A DNA stretch of 64,000 bases from Fischerella sp. JS2 (GTDB lineage Bacteria > Cyanobacteriota > Cyanobacteriia > Cyanobacteriales > Nostocaceae): assembly GCF_032393985.1 (NCBI RefSeq), contig NZ_CP135918.1, forward strand, positions 868,001 to 932,000, read 5' to 3'. The notes under the pieces are model-generated. The model saw nothing but the letters and a program-made list of their open reading frames with translations. It was not told the origin of the DNA and searched no databases. This document shows positions 26,694 through 36,270 of this stretch, piece after piece (the stretch's first letter is position 1; each line of letters begins with the position of its first letter). The position numbers and the translations under genes are program-made.

Positions 26694-27628
26694 CGTTTTC
26701 CCCCTGAGAACGCAGGCGTTACCCCAAAATTGACTCTTGCTAAGCCACTGGGTGCTAATTTGACCAAGCGAGACTGGCTGTTGCTTTCGATAAAGTATTT
26801 ATTCGGTGCCAGTGCATATCCTGGTAGGCTGGTCAAGTCTAGGGCCGCTGTCCGATAACCAGCAATGACATTAGCTAAGGAAAATAAACCGTTGGCATCG
26901 GTAACGATGCGGTTGCCATCATCCATGTAAATCACCGCATTCGGTACGCCTGGTTCGTTAGGCTGTTGTTCGCCGTCAAAATTTTTATCGACAAATACAC
27001 GTCCAATTAAGGTGCCACAGTCAGACAAAATGCCTGGTCGAATTCGCAAGACATAGCTGGCTTGATTACTGGTAAGATTACCTGCTCTAGCTTGAGCTGT
27101 GTTTCTACCATCGCCGCGAATTGCATCTGGTGTAACCTCAACAGCATAGTTAACTGTCAAACTTTGATTGGGTTGTAGTCCTTCATTGGAGGAAATAGTT
27201 ACTGTTCGACTAGAACCAGTTGTTGCACTCAAGGATACAGATCTATCTCCTATGGAACCTTTAAGCGACTTGGAGATAAAGCGCACTCCCAAGGGTAGCC
27301 TGTCTGTAATTGTTACCTGGTTAGTTGGGGAGTTACCAGTATTACGAATAGTGAGAGTGTAGATGACTGTGTCACCTGGTTCGGCGGCTGCTCTATCTGC
27401 CGTTTTGATGATTTCCAGTGCTGCTTGACTGGCACTGAAGGTCACTTCATTAGAGTTAACAACCCTGCCTGCGGGGCCATTAGGAAGATTATCCGCACTA
27501 CCACGGGCAGTATTTGTGATAGCGCTCGTTTGAGAAAAGGCTGGTAAAATACCGTAAGTAAAAATACTGAAAATGTAAAAAGGACAAAAGAGGCTCCAAT
27601 GCCTCAACCATGAAATTTTAGAAGTCAT
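26690..27628 (-). CDS. Exported DUF11 / SdrD-like surface protein
   Basis: The 312-residue protein has a signal peptide (about residues 10-33) and a DUF11 domain (about residues 75-195; EPGDTVIYTLTIRNTGNSPT and ITDRLPLGVRFISKSL). A Cna-B/SdrD-like domain follows (about 205-310; GRVFVDKNFDGEQQPNEPGVPN). It is the first gene of the four-gene surface cluster, with about 1.6 kb of gene-free DNA upstream. Its stop overlaps the start of the beta-barrel gene by four bases, so the two proteins are probably made together. Confidence 0.85.
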   Translation of the reverse strand: MTSKISWLRHWSLFCPFYIFSIFTYGILPAFSQTSAITNTARGSADNLPNGPAGRVVNSNEVTFSASQAALEIIKTADRAAAEPGDTVIYTLTIRNTGNSPTNQVTITDRLPLGVRFISKSLKGSIGDRSVSLSATTGSSRTVTISSNEGLQPNQSLTVNYAVEVTPDAIRGDGRNTAQARAGNLTSNQASYVLRIRPGILSDCGTLIGRVFVDKNFDGEQQPNEPGVPNAVIYMDDGNRIVTDANGLFSLANVIAGYRTAALDLTSLPGYALAPNKYFIESNSQSRLVKLAPSGLARVNFGVTPAFSGGKR

Positions 27629-29274
27629 TGGAAGGCATTAATTAATAACAGCAATTTTTCCAAGATTTAAGGTTTTTGATAAAAAAAACCTGTGATTACG
27701 GTGATTTTCAAATAATCTCAACTAAATTTATTAAACAATGCAGGTATAACACCCTTGTGGGATTATTCAGTGAAAACCACAAATATATTCTCAAGCTAAA
27801 GAAGCTTGCCAATAGCTAGTAGTCTGCTACAGCAACCAAGCCCGAGTCTGAATATTCTTCGTGTCAGCGCGTCACCCCGTCAACATAGACTCGTCAATTT
27901 TGACTTGGTTGAGTACTGGAATTTCTTCTATTGTTGGTATGCCAAACAAATCCTGCGAGTAGGATAGAAACACAACAAACTGAATTTTTATTTGTTTATG
28001 ATGCAATTGCAATTTCACCGCCCTTGAGTAAGATTATTTTTTTGTGATGGGAGTCTAATTATCCCAGATTTGTGACTGTAAATGACACAGATATTTTCAT
28101 GACATGACAAATACTGCCTGCAAACTTGTATTGTCATGAGATTGCACCACTGATAACCTTACTCTGATTAAATAACACGAGATTGCACCATCGTTGCGGC
28201 GAAGATATTTCAACAACGAAGGGGAAAACAATCCGTTAAGTCTATCTGATGAAGCACAGAGCTATTTGATATTCGTCTTTACAGCACTGAACTCTTGTAA
28301 AGTCACAACTAGGGAAAACGTTCATTAAGTAATTTGCAAATAGGGAGAACATGAGTTAGATGATTGGAGAATTCCGCTATCAACCTAATTGATGTTCACA
28401 CAAAACAATGAATTGCTAACTCGGTTCCGAAGTTAATACGTTTCTGATACAGAATCTAAGAAACGACATCCTTCATGTACCAAGTCGAATCTCATTTTTG
28501 AGATAACGCTTCAGTAATATTACCCAGAAATTAACTATAAGCAATCAGGGTTATAAAAATTTATTCAGTATTTTTTCTTATCTTTACAAAAGGAGCCTTA
28601 TACGTATCCAAATATTCCCTGAATAAAGATGATAAAAGTAAAAAAATATACTAATAATTTTATGTATTTGATATGAAATGCAGGATGTAATTATCTGCTA
28701 AACACTTGATATATATTCATATATAGATAATTAACAAGTTGGTACTATAGTTTTGACATACTAAAATAATTAGATTAGTAGTGTATTAATTTACAATTAT
28801 TATATTGAGAAAAAAATATATATTATTTGTTTTTTCTTTTAATGAAAGTAAAAAACTATAACGATAAAGATATTAGTGTACTGAATTGACACTGAATTGA
28901 CCTAAATTAATTAGGGCAGACAATTACGAAACTGTCCACTCATATATACAAACGCTCTTCTGTATTTCTCTGAATAGAGAAATACATCTGGCAAAAAATC
29001 ATGCTTTTTGACAAGTAAAAAAATAATTAATAATCAATTAGCTAATCTTGCAAAGATTTTGCATTGCAAGAAAAAATATTTATAGCAGTTATTTTGTGAT
29101 GAAGCACAATTGATGATTGCAGGGTTGCTAATAGATTTTAAAGTCTATCTATCATCAACTTAACTAAGAGTTATGATTATGCCATAAAGATACTATTAGA
29201 CAAAACAATAACACTTGTGCCTAATCAAGTGTTTTCTTCCAAGCGGATATTTTTTGTCCTTCTAGACGATTTAT
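27629..29274. other. 1.6-kb AT-rich region without recognisable genes
   Basis: No credible coding frame is seen on either strand. The part nearest 27628 should hold the promoter and leader of the surface cluster. A repeated unit (GAGATTGCACCA-TCGTTG / GAGATTGCACCACTGATA) occurs near 28139 and 28179. The rest is very AT-rich (around 28550-28900). It could hide a small RNA or regulatory leaders, but nothing specific can be named. Confidence 0.5.
29210..29233 (-). terminator. Hairpin after the 29.3-29.9 kb coiled-coil gene
   Basis: AACACTTG (29210-29217) pairs perfectly with CAAGTGTT (29226-29233). Read on the minus strand it is followed by ATTGTTTTG. It lies 42 nt beyond the stop codon of the leftward gene. 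Confidence 0.6.
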
Positions 29275-29913
29275 TTAATAAGTATCGTCGTATTCTGGCA
29301 TATCAACTCGTCTAGCTTCAGTACGGGGTGGTAGGAACTCAGTTCGACGTACAGGAGCTAAGGGTGGTGTGGGGCCATTGTAGGGGTGAATCACCTGAAC
29401 GGTACGAGGGCGTTGTTTTGGAGAGAATAAAGACAAAACTCCAGCTACGACAATACCACCACCAATGGTGAGAGACATGCCTCCCACAGCCCAAACTATG
29501 GGTGAAGACCACCAGCGATTTTGAGATTGTTGCTGCTGCAACTGTGCTGCATTTTGGCTTTGTAATTGCTGTTGGTAAGAAAAAGCAGCTTGTTGAGCAT
29601 TTTGGGCTTGAGCCTGAATTTGCTGTATCTGGATTTTAAGTTGTTCGTTTTCCTTTTTGAGTATGTCATTTTCCATCTTTACTCGTTCGATGGCAACACG
29701 CTCATCAGCATTTGGGCTTACGGGTGGGGTTTGGGGGATTGGTGCATAATTAGCAGGGGGATAGTATGGTGCTTGTGGTTGCGGCACTAAATTTGATATC
29801 TGAGGAATAGCGATATTTGGCTGTTGCAGAGATGTTCCTGTCCCCTTGAGTAAAAGGATCGCCGCTAGCCCCGCAACAGCAACTCCGCCAATAAATGCCA
29901 TACTTTCACTCAT
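29275..29913 (-). CDS. Coiled-coil membrane protein, function unknown
   Basis: I do not recognise a named family. The 212-residue protein has an N-terminal hydrophobic segment (residues 5-24), then a proline/tyrosine-rich linker (PQPQAPYYPPANYAPIP) and a charged then glutamine-rich coiled coil (about residues 70-130; VKMENDILKKENEQLKIQIQQIQ). A second hydrophobic segment follows (about 137-165), then a basic, proline-rich tail ending in EYDDTY. This two-anchor coiled-coil layout resembles cell-envelope or septal proteins of filamentous cyanobacteria, but that is only a shape analogy. A terminator-like hairpin follows. Confidence 0.7.
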   Translation of the reverse strand: MSESMAFIGGVAVAGLAAILLLKGTGTSLQQPNIAIPQISNLVPQPQAPYYPPANYAPIPQTPPVSPNADERVAIERVKMENDILKKENEQLKIQIQQIQAQAQNAQQAAFSYQQQLQSQNAAQLQQQQSQNRWWSSPIVWAVGGMSLTIGGGIVVAGVLSLFSPKQRPRTVQVIHPYNGPTPPLAPVRRTEFLPPRTEARRVDMPEYDDTY

Positions 29914-30283
29914 CGCTTTTACCCCTATAGAGCGACGTAACTACAGTTTTTTGCAATTCAGATACTCTCACACTCATAAATTTATATTACTGAACTCTAC
30001 ATTACACCTGATACTAAACTACTGAATAATACTCTATTTTTTCATGCTGCATATCTGCTTTATATATTCAAGACTATATTTGTTAAATTGTCTACCAAGA
30101 TTAAGTGAAAAACTTGATAAGTAGAGGACAAGAGCAAAAAGTAGAATTAAGCAGAAACAACGGAAAAGTTGCGCTCAGATAGAGTTTTCATGATTTATGC
30201 TTGAGGTTTAAGTATGCCCATATACTTATTACAATTTTTTAACTCACTTCTCAGTAATAATTCTATTATGTCTTGGGGCTGAT
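29914..30283. other. Intergenic DNA between the coiled-coil gene and trpA
   Basis: AT-rich and without a coding frame. It should contain the promoter of the leftward coiled-coil gene and the 3' flank of trpA. No repeat or clear terminator was recognised. Confidence 0.4.
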
Positions 30284-31084
30284 TTATGAAGTAGCGATCG
30301 CTTGCTTGAGACTTTGACAAAAGGAGGCTATTTCCTCTAACCCCTCTTGGGGCATACCTTCAGCGAGTCGCTTCACAAACGCACTGCCAACAATAGCCGC
30401 ATCAGCACCCCAGTCTTTGACTTGTCGGGCTTGTTCTGGTTGGGAAATACCAAAACCTACACCAATAGGTTTGTCAGTCACACTCCGAATTTGCTTGAGC
30501 AATTCTGACACTCGCGATTCCATTTGCTCGCGCATTCCCGTTACACCTGTGACACTAACCAAATAAATAAATCCTTGGGAGGCGCGGGCAATAGCCTCTA
30601 TTCGTTCAGCAGAACTGGTAGGAGCGATCAATAAAATTACATCAATGCCAATTTTAGCTGCTGGTTGCAGTAAATTAGCAGCTTCTTCTAGGGGTAAATC
30701 TGGCACAACTAAACCAGCGACACCAGCAGCAGCTATTTGTTCAAGAAACTTTTCTATGCCCCGGTTGAGAATAGGGTTGTAATAGTTGAAGAGAATTATA
30801 GGCGATCGCAAACTAGGAGTAGTTGCTTTCACCATTTCTAGGACTTGCTCTAAGGTTGTTCCCCTTTCTAAGGCACGGGTAGCAGCAGCTTGAATCACCG
30901 GGCCATCTGCCAGAGGGTCGGAGTAGGGAACACCCAACTCAATTATGTCAGCACCACTACGATCCAGAGTTCGCAAAGCTGCGGCAGTTGTTTCGATATC
31001 TGGATCGCCAGCAGTGATGAATGGGATTAAAGCACACTCACAGTTGCGTTTGAGGTTTTCAAAGCAGAGGGAAATAGCAGTCAT
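30284..31084 (-). CDS. trpA: Tryptophan synthase alpha chain
   Basis: TrpA cleaves indole-3-glycerol phosphate to indole and glyceraldehyde 3-phosphate and passes indole to TrpB. The length of 266 residues is normal. The catalytic residues are in place: Glu49 in [10 protein letters not shown] and Asp60 in [10 protein letters not shown], with the same numbering as the enteric enzyme. The phosphate-binding blocks [17 protein letters not shown] and AIVGSAFVK are visible. trpA lies downstream of DUF3007 and ndhL on the same strand, an order commonly seen in cyanobacteria. About 130 nt of heptamer repeats separate it from DUF3007. trpB is not in the window. Confidence 0.98.
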   Translation of the reverse strand: MTAISLCFENLKRNCECALIPFITAGDPDIETTAAALRTLDRSGADIIELGVPYSDPLADGPVIQAAATRALERGTTLEQVLEMVKATTPSLRSPIILFNYYNPILNRGIEKFLEQIAAAGVAGLVVPDLPLEEAANLLQPAAKIGIDVILLIAPTSSAERIEAIARASQGFIYLVSVTGVTGMREQMESRVSELLKQIRSVTDKPIGVGFGISQPEQARQVKDWGADAAIVGSAFVKRLAEGMPQEGLEEIASFCQSLKQAIATS

Positions 31085-31087
31085 TGG

Positions 31088-31135
31088 TCAAGAGTCAAGG
31101 GTCAATAGTCAAGGGTCAATAGTCAAGGGTCAATA
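31088..31135. repeat. Tandem CAAGGGTCAATAGT repeat upstream of trpA
   Basis: About three copies of a 14-nt unit (two heptamers, CAAGGGT and CAATAGT) lie between trpA and DUF3007, directly in front of the trpA ATG. Further TAACTACTAAC-type heptamers continue to about 31200. Confidence 0.8.
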
Positions 31136-31212
31136 GCTATTGGTCATTAGTTTGAACTACTAACTACTAACCATTAACTACTAACAACTAAAACAAATGA
31201 CAAATGACAATT

Positions 31213-31524
31213 CTACACCTGCGAACCCTTTTCTTGTTCGATCTCGGCTTGAATTTTTGCTAGTTCTTCGGGAGAAAGTTCTTCTAACCGCTTTTGGAAA
31301 TAAGCTTCTTCGTACTGCTCCCTCTGTTGATGGTAGGTCATTTTGTGGTTAACTGCCCGAAAAAGATAAGTCAGTAACCAGCCAATTAACCCACCGACTA
31401 GCAAGACTTGGCTCCAGATACCTGCTTCTAAATTATCTAAACCAGCCAGTCGCAGCACTAAATATGCCAAGCCACCTGCAAGAAAAACGCCAAAACCAAT
31501 TCCGAGAGCGTCCAGACGTCGCAT
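31213..31524 (-). CDS. DUF3007 family membrane protein
   Basis: The 103-residue protein begins MRRLDALGIGFGVFLAGG and has two membrane segments (about residues 8-27 and 38-57), then a charged helical tail (YHQQREQYEEAYFQKRLEELSPEELAKIQ). This is the DUF3007 family of cyanobacteria and chloroplasts. Its position beside ndhL suggests a thylakoid membrane location, possibly linked to NDH-1, though no function is proved by sequence. It lies 24 nt downstream of ndhL, so the two are probably co-transcribed. Confidence 0.88.
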   Translation of the reverse strand: MRRLDALGIGFGVFLAGGLAYLVLRLAGLDNLEAGIWSQVLLVGGLIGWLLTYLFRAVNHKMTYHQQREQYEEAYFQKRLEELSPEELAKIQAEIEQEKGSQV

Positions 31525-31548
31525 GAGTATTATGACCTACCAACTTAT

Positions 31549-31776
31549 TTACGCTTCAATTTGCCGCCGTTTTGGTCGTAAATTTACGAACGGCGACAGA
31601 ACCAACAAACCTGGAAAGAAGAAGAACACCAGAAAATACATAAATGCGCGTTCCAGGGAACTAACTACATACCAACGCTTACTTAGGTAATACAGCACAG
31701 CCACTGGTATGACTAACAAATAAGCTCCCGCCAAAACTAGATATAGCAGCGGTACTATAATTCCTTCTTCAATCAT
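31549..31776 (-). CDS. ndhL: NAD(P)H-quinone oxidoreductase subunit L
   Basis: NdhL is a small membrane subunit of the photosynthetic NDH-1 complex, needed for cyclic electron flow and CO2 uptake. The 75-residue protein has two to three hydrophobic helices and the conserved [20 protein letters not shown] segment. The gene is followed by DUF3007 and trpA on the same strand, the usual cyanobacterial order, which supports the identification. Confidence 0.93.
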   Translation of the reverse strand: MIEEGIIVPLLYLVLAGAYLLVIPVAVLYYLSKRWYVVSSLERAFMYFLVFFFFPGLLVLSPFVNLRPKRRQIEA

Positions 31777-31982
31777 AGGTTTCCTCTTTCAGCAGAAATG
31801 ACCAAAGGGTGCATCTGCTTTCCATCATAGTACCCCCTTACACTCCTTCTTCTTAGGTCAGTTTCACTTTTCCAAGAAATTTTTTATGGTTACTAGTTGG
31901 CAAATCACAAATTTGATGCTCAAATAGATCGAGGAACAATTGAATACTCTATAATCAACAAAAGTAAATCCCAAATTTACTT

Positions 31983-32352
31983 GGGGGTGTGGCGGAATGG
32001 TAGACGCTACGGACTTAAGTAATTGAGCCTTAAAGAAGAAACTCTTTAAGTGAATGCTCTCAAATTCAGGGAAACCTAAATCTGGTAACAGACATGGCAA
32101 TCCTGAGCCAAGCCAAATTAGTCATTGGTCACTTGTTAAGTAACAAATAACAAATGATGAATCACAAAAGACTTGTTTGGAAGGTGCAGAGACCCGACGG
32201 GAGCTACCCTAACGTTAAGTCGAGGGTAAAGGGAGAGTCCAATTCTCAAAGCCTAAAGGTAAATTAGTCTTACGGGCAGTGGCGAAAGCTACGGGAGAAT
32301 GAAAATCCGTTGACCGTAAAAGGTCGTGAGGGTTCAAGTCCCTCCACCCCCA
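31983..32352 (+). tRNA. trnL: tRNA-Leu(UAA), interrupted by a group I intron
   Basis: The 5' exon (31983-32016) starts GGGGGTG and ends ACGGACTT. The 3' exon (32302-32352) runs AAAATCCGT to CACCCCCA. The acceptor arms GGGGGTG and CACCCCC pair perfectly, and the T arm contains GGTTCAAGTCC. The spliced anticodon loop is CUUAAAA, giving anticodon UAA. Combined exon length is 85 nt, as expected for a class II tRNA with a long variable arm. CCA is not encoded. Confidence 0.97.
32017..32301 (+). other. Group I intron in tRNA-Leu(UAA)
   Basis: The intron is inserted between the U and the first A of the anticodon, the classical site of the cyanobacterial/plastid tRNA-Leu intron. It is 285 nt long, follows a U and ends with G. 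The conserved core is visible: AATTGAGCCTTAAAGAAG (P1/P2), TCAGGGAAACCTAAATCT (P3/P4), GGTGCAGAGACCCGACGGGAGCTACCCTAACG (P7/P3/P8 region) and GAGAGTCCAATTCTCAAAGCC. It should self-splice. It has no homing endonuclease. The P6b segment (about 32108-32180) is enlarged and holds CATTGGTCA/CAAATGA units like those between genes elsewhere in the window. Confidence 0.93.
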
Positions 32353-32954
32353 CTAAATATAAAGTTAAAAGTCAATAGTGAAGTCAAGGTTGTAATGATG
32401 CCTAGCTTACCCTTTGTGGCCGCTATTGATCATAATCATGGCTAGGTTAAATTATGGATTTCAGTAGTAGATAAATTACTACTTGCTGTGCCTTTGCATA
32501 ATATCGTAATCTTTGTCAAACGCAGAGGAGCGCTGAGTAGACGCAGAGGAACGCTGAGTCTTTTTACAGAGAATTCGTTATTCAAGTAAGTAACTCAGTG
32601 AGAATAAATATAACGGGAGTTCCGAAAAGTAAATATGCACTAAACCCTTAGCAATGACAAATGACAAATGAAGATCCAAACTTTTTAGCTTTATTTGTGC
32701 TGAATTACTGAAATTTATCAATTTTATATAAAGAAAACTTTGAATTATTAAAGAGTAGATTGATACTCTTGTGTATCAGAATGAAGCAGATAAGAATATA
32801 AGTAATATCAAGTTCGGCTAATTGCTTACAAGATTATGCTTCGCTGTTAGTCATTGGTTTTCCATTAACGATTAACCTATTACCAGCTCACGCAATAGTA
32901 TAAGTATTCAAGCGAACATGATATAAGTTATATCTTTATTTTTGAGAACAATAA
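32353..32954. other. Gene-free region after tRNA-Leu, with short repeats
   Basis: No coding frame is supported. A 21-nt unit (CGCAGAGGAGCGCTGAGTAGA) is repeated twice at 32521-32562, and ATGACAAATGACAAATGA heptamers lie at about 32654-32670. The right part is AT-rich and should hold the promoter of the following gene. Confidence 0.55.
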
Positions 32955-34262
32955 ATGATTTCTCATAGTTTACAAAATATTTATATTTATCCCCATATTT
33001 TTAAATCTAATGTAAAACAAATAGATGCACAAATTGTGCAAGAAAAAATTTATAGTTTTTTTGTAGAAATCGTGAATAAATATGCTCCAGAAGATGTATT
33101 AATAGAGTTTAAAAGCGTATTTTTAGATTGTTTGGGGTTGAAAAATTTAGATTTAACACTAGGAATATATGACGTGTTTATTAATAATGAGCAGGTTTTT
33201 CGCTATACTCTTAAACGTTGTTGTTATATTCTAGTAAATAATTGGGAAAGTAATAGAAAACATAAATATACTCAAGCATTAATTGAGTTAATTGCTAATT
33301 ACAAATCAACTGTAATTGATTACAAAAATACAAAGATAACAATTTTCCAAACTTGGTTGGATAACTTTATTCAGAGTCAAGACTTTCATGAACTCAAGTT
33401 ATTTGCATATAAAAATGAAAATAAAGCCGATAATCATTGGGTGAATCGCTATACTTCCTATCTTTTGGCTGCCCAAGTTGTAGATAAAAATAACCCAGAA
33501 GAACAAAAAGAAGTAGCTAAAAAGGCTTCTAAGCAGCTAAAGGATAAATTTAAGTTTGAACTTGCAATGTATGTTGCTCATTCTCAGTCAAATGCTTCTA
33601 GCCAGACACGTTATAGAAATCCTAGTATGTTAGGAGATGATATTTTACGTTTAATCAAGGCAATCATTGTTAGGAAAGGTGTATTTAGTTATGACAATAT
33701 TGCTAATATTTTTATCAAGCAAACTCAAAATCAAACTTTTAAAGATTTTAAAGAAAGTCTGGTAAAGTATCTAATTTTTTCTGTACAGCAACCAAACTTT
33801 GTAGACGCTTTGCAGCAACAGCTATCAGAAAAGCTTGTTAATTGGAAACCAGAATATGATGATGTAACTATCAACAAATATTTGTTGTTGAGAACTTGTA
33901 ATCGGATGATTGATTTTTTAACAACAGAGAATAGTGTCAAACCTACACCTTTATTTGTTTTATTGCTTTCTCAGGGACATCCTCTGACGTTAGTAATTGT
34001 TCTATTGAAAATAATTTTAATTTGCAAAAACTCGCGTAGTCATTTAGAATCTCGCATTGCTCATTTGATTCGTTATTACGATAAATACTCAGAAGAAGAA
34101 TGCCAGTGGTTCATTAACTTTATTGAAATTTTCAATATCACATTTGCAATTTATGCTGAGAATGTCGAATATAACCTGATTAAGGTCAAAGAAGCTGAGA
34201 AAGCCCACGAAGTCGAGTTTGATCCGAATGCTTATCGTGTGTTTTCTCAATTGAAAGGTTGA
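32955..34262 (+). CDS. Conserved cyanobacterial protein, function unknown
   Basis: The 435-residue protein is mostly alpha-helical, without signal peptide, membrane segment or recognisable catalytic motif. Its N-terminal 130 residues contain a compact helical unit (IYSFFVEIVNKYAPEDVLIEFKSVFLD). The centre is lysine-rich (about residues 190-215), and the C-terminal half again looks like stacked helices (RTCNRMIDFLTTEN and SHLESRIAHLIRYYDKYSEEE). Protein-protein scaffolding is possible. The base composition is AT-rich like its flanks. It has no operon partner. Confidence 0.7.
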   Translation: MISHSLQNIYIYPHIFKSNVKQIDAQIVQEKIYSFFVEIVNKYAPEDVLIEFKSVFLDCLGLKNLDLTLGIYDVFINNEQVFRYTLKRCCYILVNNWESNRKHKYTQALIELIANYKSTVIDYKNTKITIFQTWLDNFIQSQDFHELKLFAYKNENKADNHWVNRYTSYLLAAQVVDKNNPEEQKEVAKKASKQLKDKFKFELAMYVAHSQSNASSQTRYRNPSMLGDDILRLIKAIIVRKGVFSYDNIANIFIKQTQNQTFKDFKESLVKYLIFSVQQPNFVDALQQQLSEKLVNWKPEYDDVTINKYLLLRTCNRMIDFLTTENSVKPTPLFVLLLSQGHPLTLVIVLLKIILICKNSRSHLESRIAHLIRYYDKYSEEECQWFINFIEIFNITFAIYAENVEYNLIKVKEAEKAHEVEFDPNAYRVFSQLKG

Positions 34263-34373
34263 CTGTTGGTTGTTAGTGGGTAGTAGGTAGTGATTGGTTA
34301 TTGCTTGGTGGTTAGTGGTTGTTAATCACTCTTCTTCCTTGTCTCCCTTGTCTCCCCAATCCCCGATCCCCAA

Positions 34374-35291
34374 TTACTTAAACAGTCGTTTGTCAAGCCA
34401 AGCTAAGCCTGCACCGAGGGTTTCAGCGAGAATACTGACTAGGCGATACACACCTGTTGCACTAATGACTACTGCGGCAGAAAAATAGTTTTGTAAAAGT
34501 GCGATCGCAGTTGCTTCAAACACACCTAACCCACCAGGCGCACCAGGAACAACAAGCCCAACTAACCAAGCAAAACTAAAAGCAGTAAATAATAATGGAA
34601 ATTGACTGAAATTCACAGGGCTTAAAGCATAAAAAATCAAAATAAACCCTATACCGCGCAGTCCCAAAAATCCCAATTCTCCCAATAAAGGTTGGAGAGG
34701 GTAGTATTCCATAATGAAACTAACATCTGAGGTAGTTGCGCGCTCAGAATTCTTGGTTTTTAAGCGGTGTAGCACGCGAATTAATAGATTTAAAAACCGG
34801 GGATGAAGGACACAAAGTACTACAAATAAACCCAGTATTTGCCCTATGTGTACAGTTAAATTAGTATTTGTTTTAACAAATAGACTGCCTAATAAGGCAA
34901 CAATTAAAGCTGCTGCTGCCATCAATAAAGGTTCTAGCAATACGCTAAGAGTGGCTGCACTGGTGGAAACATTCGCATTTTTTGCTGCCATAATTCGCCC
35001 ATAGTAATGCCAAACATTACCAGGCAAATACTTACCTATGTTGGTTTGCAGGTAAATCTGGATAAACTGTACAGATGGTACAGGTTGATTTAAATTTCGG
35101 AGAATCCAAGTCCAAATCCAGCCAGCCCAAGTGTGTCCTAGTAAAGTTACACCAGTTGCGATCGCTATAATTGCCCATCCTGCTGTATCAATGCGAATAG
35201 CAGCAATTCCTTGCCAGTTATCCTTTAGGGCTTTTGCCAAAAAAAATAGCGTTCCACCTAAAATTAACCAGCGTAAAATTTTTTTAATCAT
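34374..35291 (-). CDS. UPF0104 / lysylphosphatidylglycerol synthase transmembrane-domain-like protein
   Basis: The 305-residue protein has about seven to eight hydrophobic helices. The family signature IYLQTNIGKYLPGNVWHYYGRI is at about residues 83-104, and the C-terminal helix carries GLVVPGAPGGLGVFEATAIALL. This integral membrane family (DUF2157/UPF0104-like, related to the flippase part of MprF and AglD) is linked to lipid or polyprenol-sugar handling. It has no aminoacyl-transferase domain, so lysyl-PG synthesis is not implied. CTTGTCTCCCTTGTC repeats flank its 3' end (34331-34375). Confidence 0.85.
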   Translation of the reverse strand: MIKKILRWLILGGTLFFLAKALKDNWQGIAAIRIDTAGWAIIAIATGVTLLGHTWAGWIWTWILRNLNQPVPSVQFIQIYLQTNIGKYLPGNVWHYYGRIMAAKNANVSTSAATLSVLLEPLLMAAAALIVALLGSLFVKTNTNLTVHIGQILGLFVVLCVLHPRFLNLLIRVLHRLKTKNSERATTSDVSFIMEYYPLQPLLGELGFLGLRGIGFILIFYALSPVNFSQFPLLFTAFSFAWLVGLVVPGAPGGLGVFEATAIALLQNYFSAAVVISATGVYRLVSILAETLGAGLAWLDKRLFK

Positions 35292-35654
35292 TGCGAAGAT
35301 TTAACTGTTCGGCTAGCCTTTGGTTAAACAACTCAAATAATACAGTAGGGACAGAGTATTTGGGTAACAATTGCTTAACTGATGGAAATAATTAAACTTA
35401 ATATCGTACCTCTTTGCCTTCTTATTTATTCCTTCTTTTTGATTTCTTCTACTTATATCCGTCTTAAGTTAGATAAAAAAAATGCATAATTAATAACAAT
35501 AATGTGACTTACGCTAGAGGAAAAACCTCCTTTTAAATACGTATTCTTAGAAATCGATTGTTGTATTGAACAAAATCAACTCCAACAATAAATACAACTG
35601 AGTTTAACAATTACTCAGAGTATATTAATTGTTTTGTGTTGAAAGGAGGAATTG
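35292..35654. other. Divergent promoter region before the lipoprotein pair
   Basis: AT-rich DNA between a leftward membrane-protein gene and a rightward lipoprotein gene. It holds a small hairpin GAGG-AAAAA-CCTC followed by CTTTT at 35517-35533 and a strong Shine-Dalgarno AAGGAGG at 35643-35649. Confidence 0.5.
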
Positions 35655-36188
35655 GTGAACAGATTAATTACATTTGTAAAAAAACTACGTCTGCGCCAAG
35701 TTTTAACTGTATTTTTGGCAGGATTATTGTTAATAGTTAATACTGCTTGTAGTAGTAAGTATGCTCAAGGTGCCCAGCCATACAATCCACCTGTACAAGC
35801 TGGTGGAGCAAACAATCCTTATAAGGCTGGTGGGGACAATTACACAAACTTAAAAATGTCCAAAACTGGTCGTGATCAAGCTAGTGTACAGCTAAATTCT
35901 CAACTATTACTGGCTGATGTAGATCAACAATCTGAACTGCTGTATCCTGGTGCTGAAACTCCTGTAGGTCGAGCCTATAAAGAGGGAGAATTACCAATTA
36001 AATCTGAAAAAGATTTTCGACCCGGTGCTGGTAACTTGATTCAAAATGAACCAAGTGTAACTCAAAGAGCTAAAGACAGAATTGAAACTGTAAAAGAAGC
36101 TGTTGAAGAAGCTTCCGGATTTTTGAAAGAAAAAGCAAATGAAGCTTCTAACAGACCAGAATTACAAGCTAATCCTGCTGTTAACTAA
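35655..36188 (+). CDS. Lipoprotein, first of a tandem paralogous pair (DUF6658-like)
   Basis: The 177-residue protein starts at GTG 35655, five bases after a perfect AAGGAGG. The N-terminus NRLITFVKKLRLRQVLTVFL leads into a lipobox-like LIVNTAC with Cys near residue 32, so a lipoprotein is expected. The mature part is hydrophilic, with NPPVQAGGANNPYKAGGDNY repeats and a helical tail (RAKDRIETVKEAVEEASGFLKEKANE) like stress-type amphipathic helices. The next gene shares the same signal layout, so the two are paralogs. The DUF6658 label is from memory and tentative; the function is unknown. Confidence 0.75.
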   Translation: MNRLITFVKKLRLRQVLTVFLAGLLLIVNTACSSKYAQGAQPYNPPVQAGGANNPYKAGGDNYTNLKMSKTGRDQASVQLNSQLLLADVDQQSELLYPGAETPVGRAYKEGELPIKSEKDFRPGAGNLIQNEPSVTQRAKDRIETVKEAVEEASGFLKEKANEASNRPELQANPAVN

Positions 36189-36270
36189 TAGGAGTAATTT
36201 ATCCAGCGTAAGCAAAGCAATCAGATTATTGGCAACTGAAAATTCAAAATTACAAAAGAGGAGTTTCACC

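Noticed and set aside
30945-31136. Possible small gene antisense to the trpA start
   Set aside because: It overlaps trpA and reads through heptamer repeats; shadow frame.
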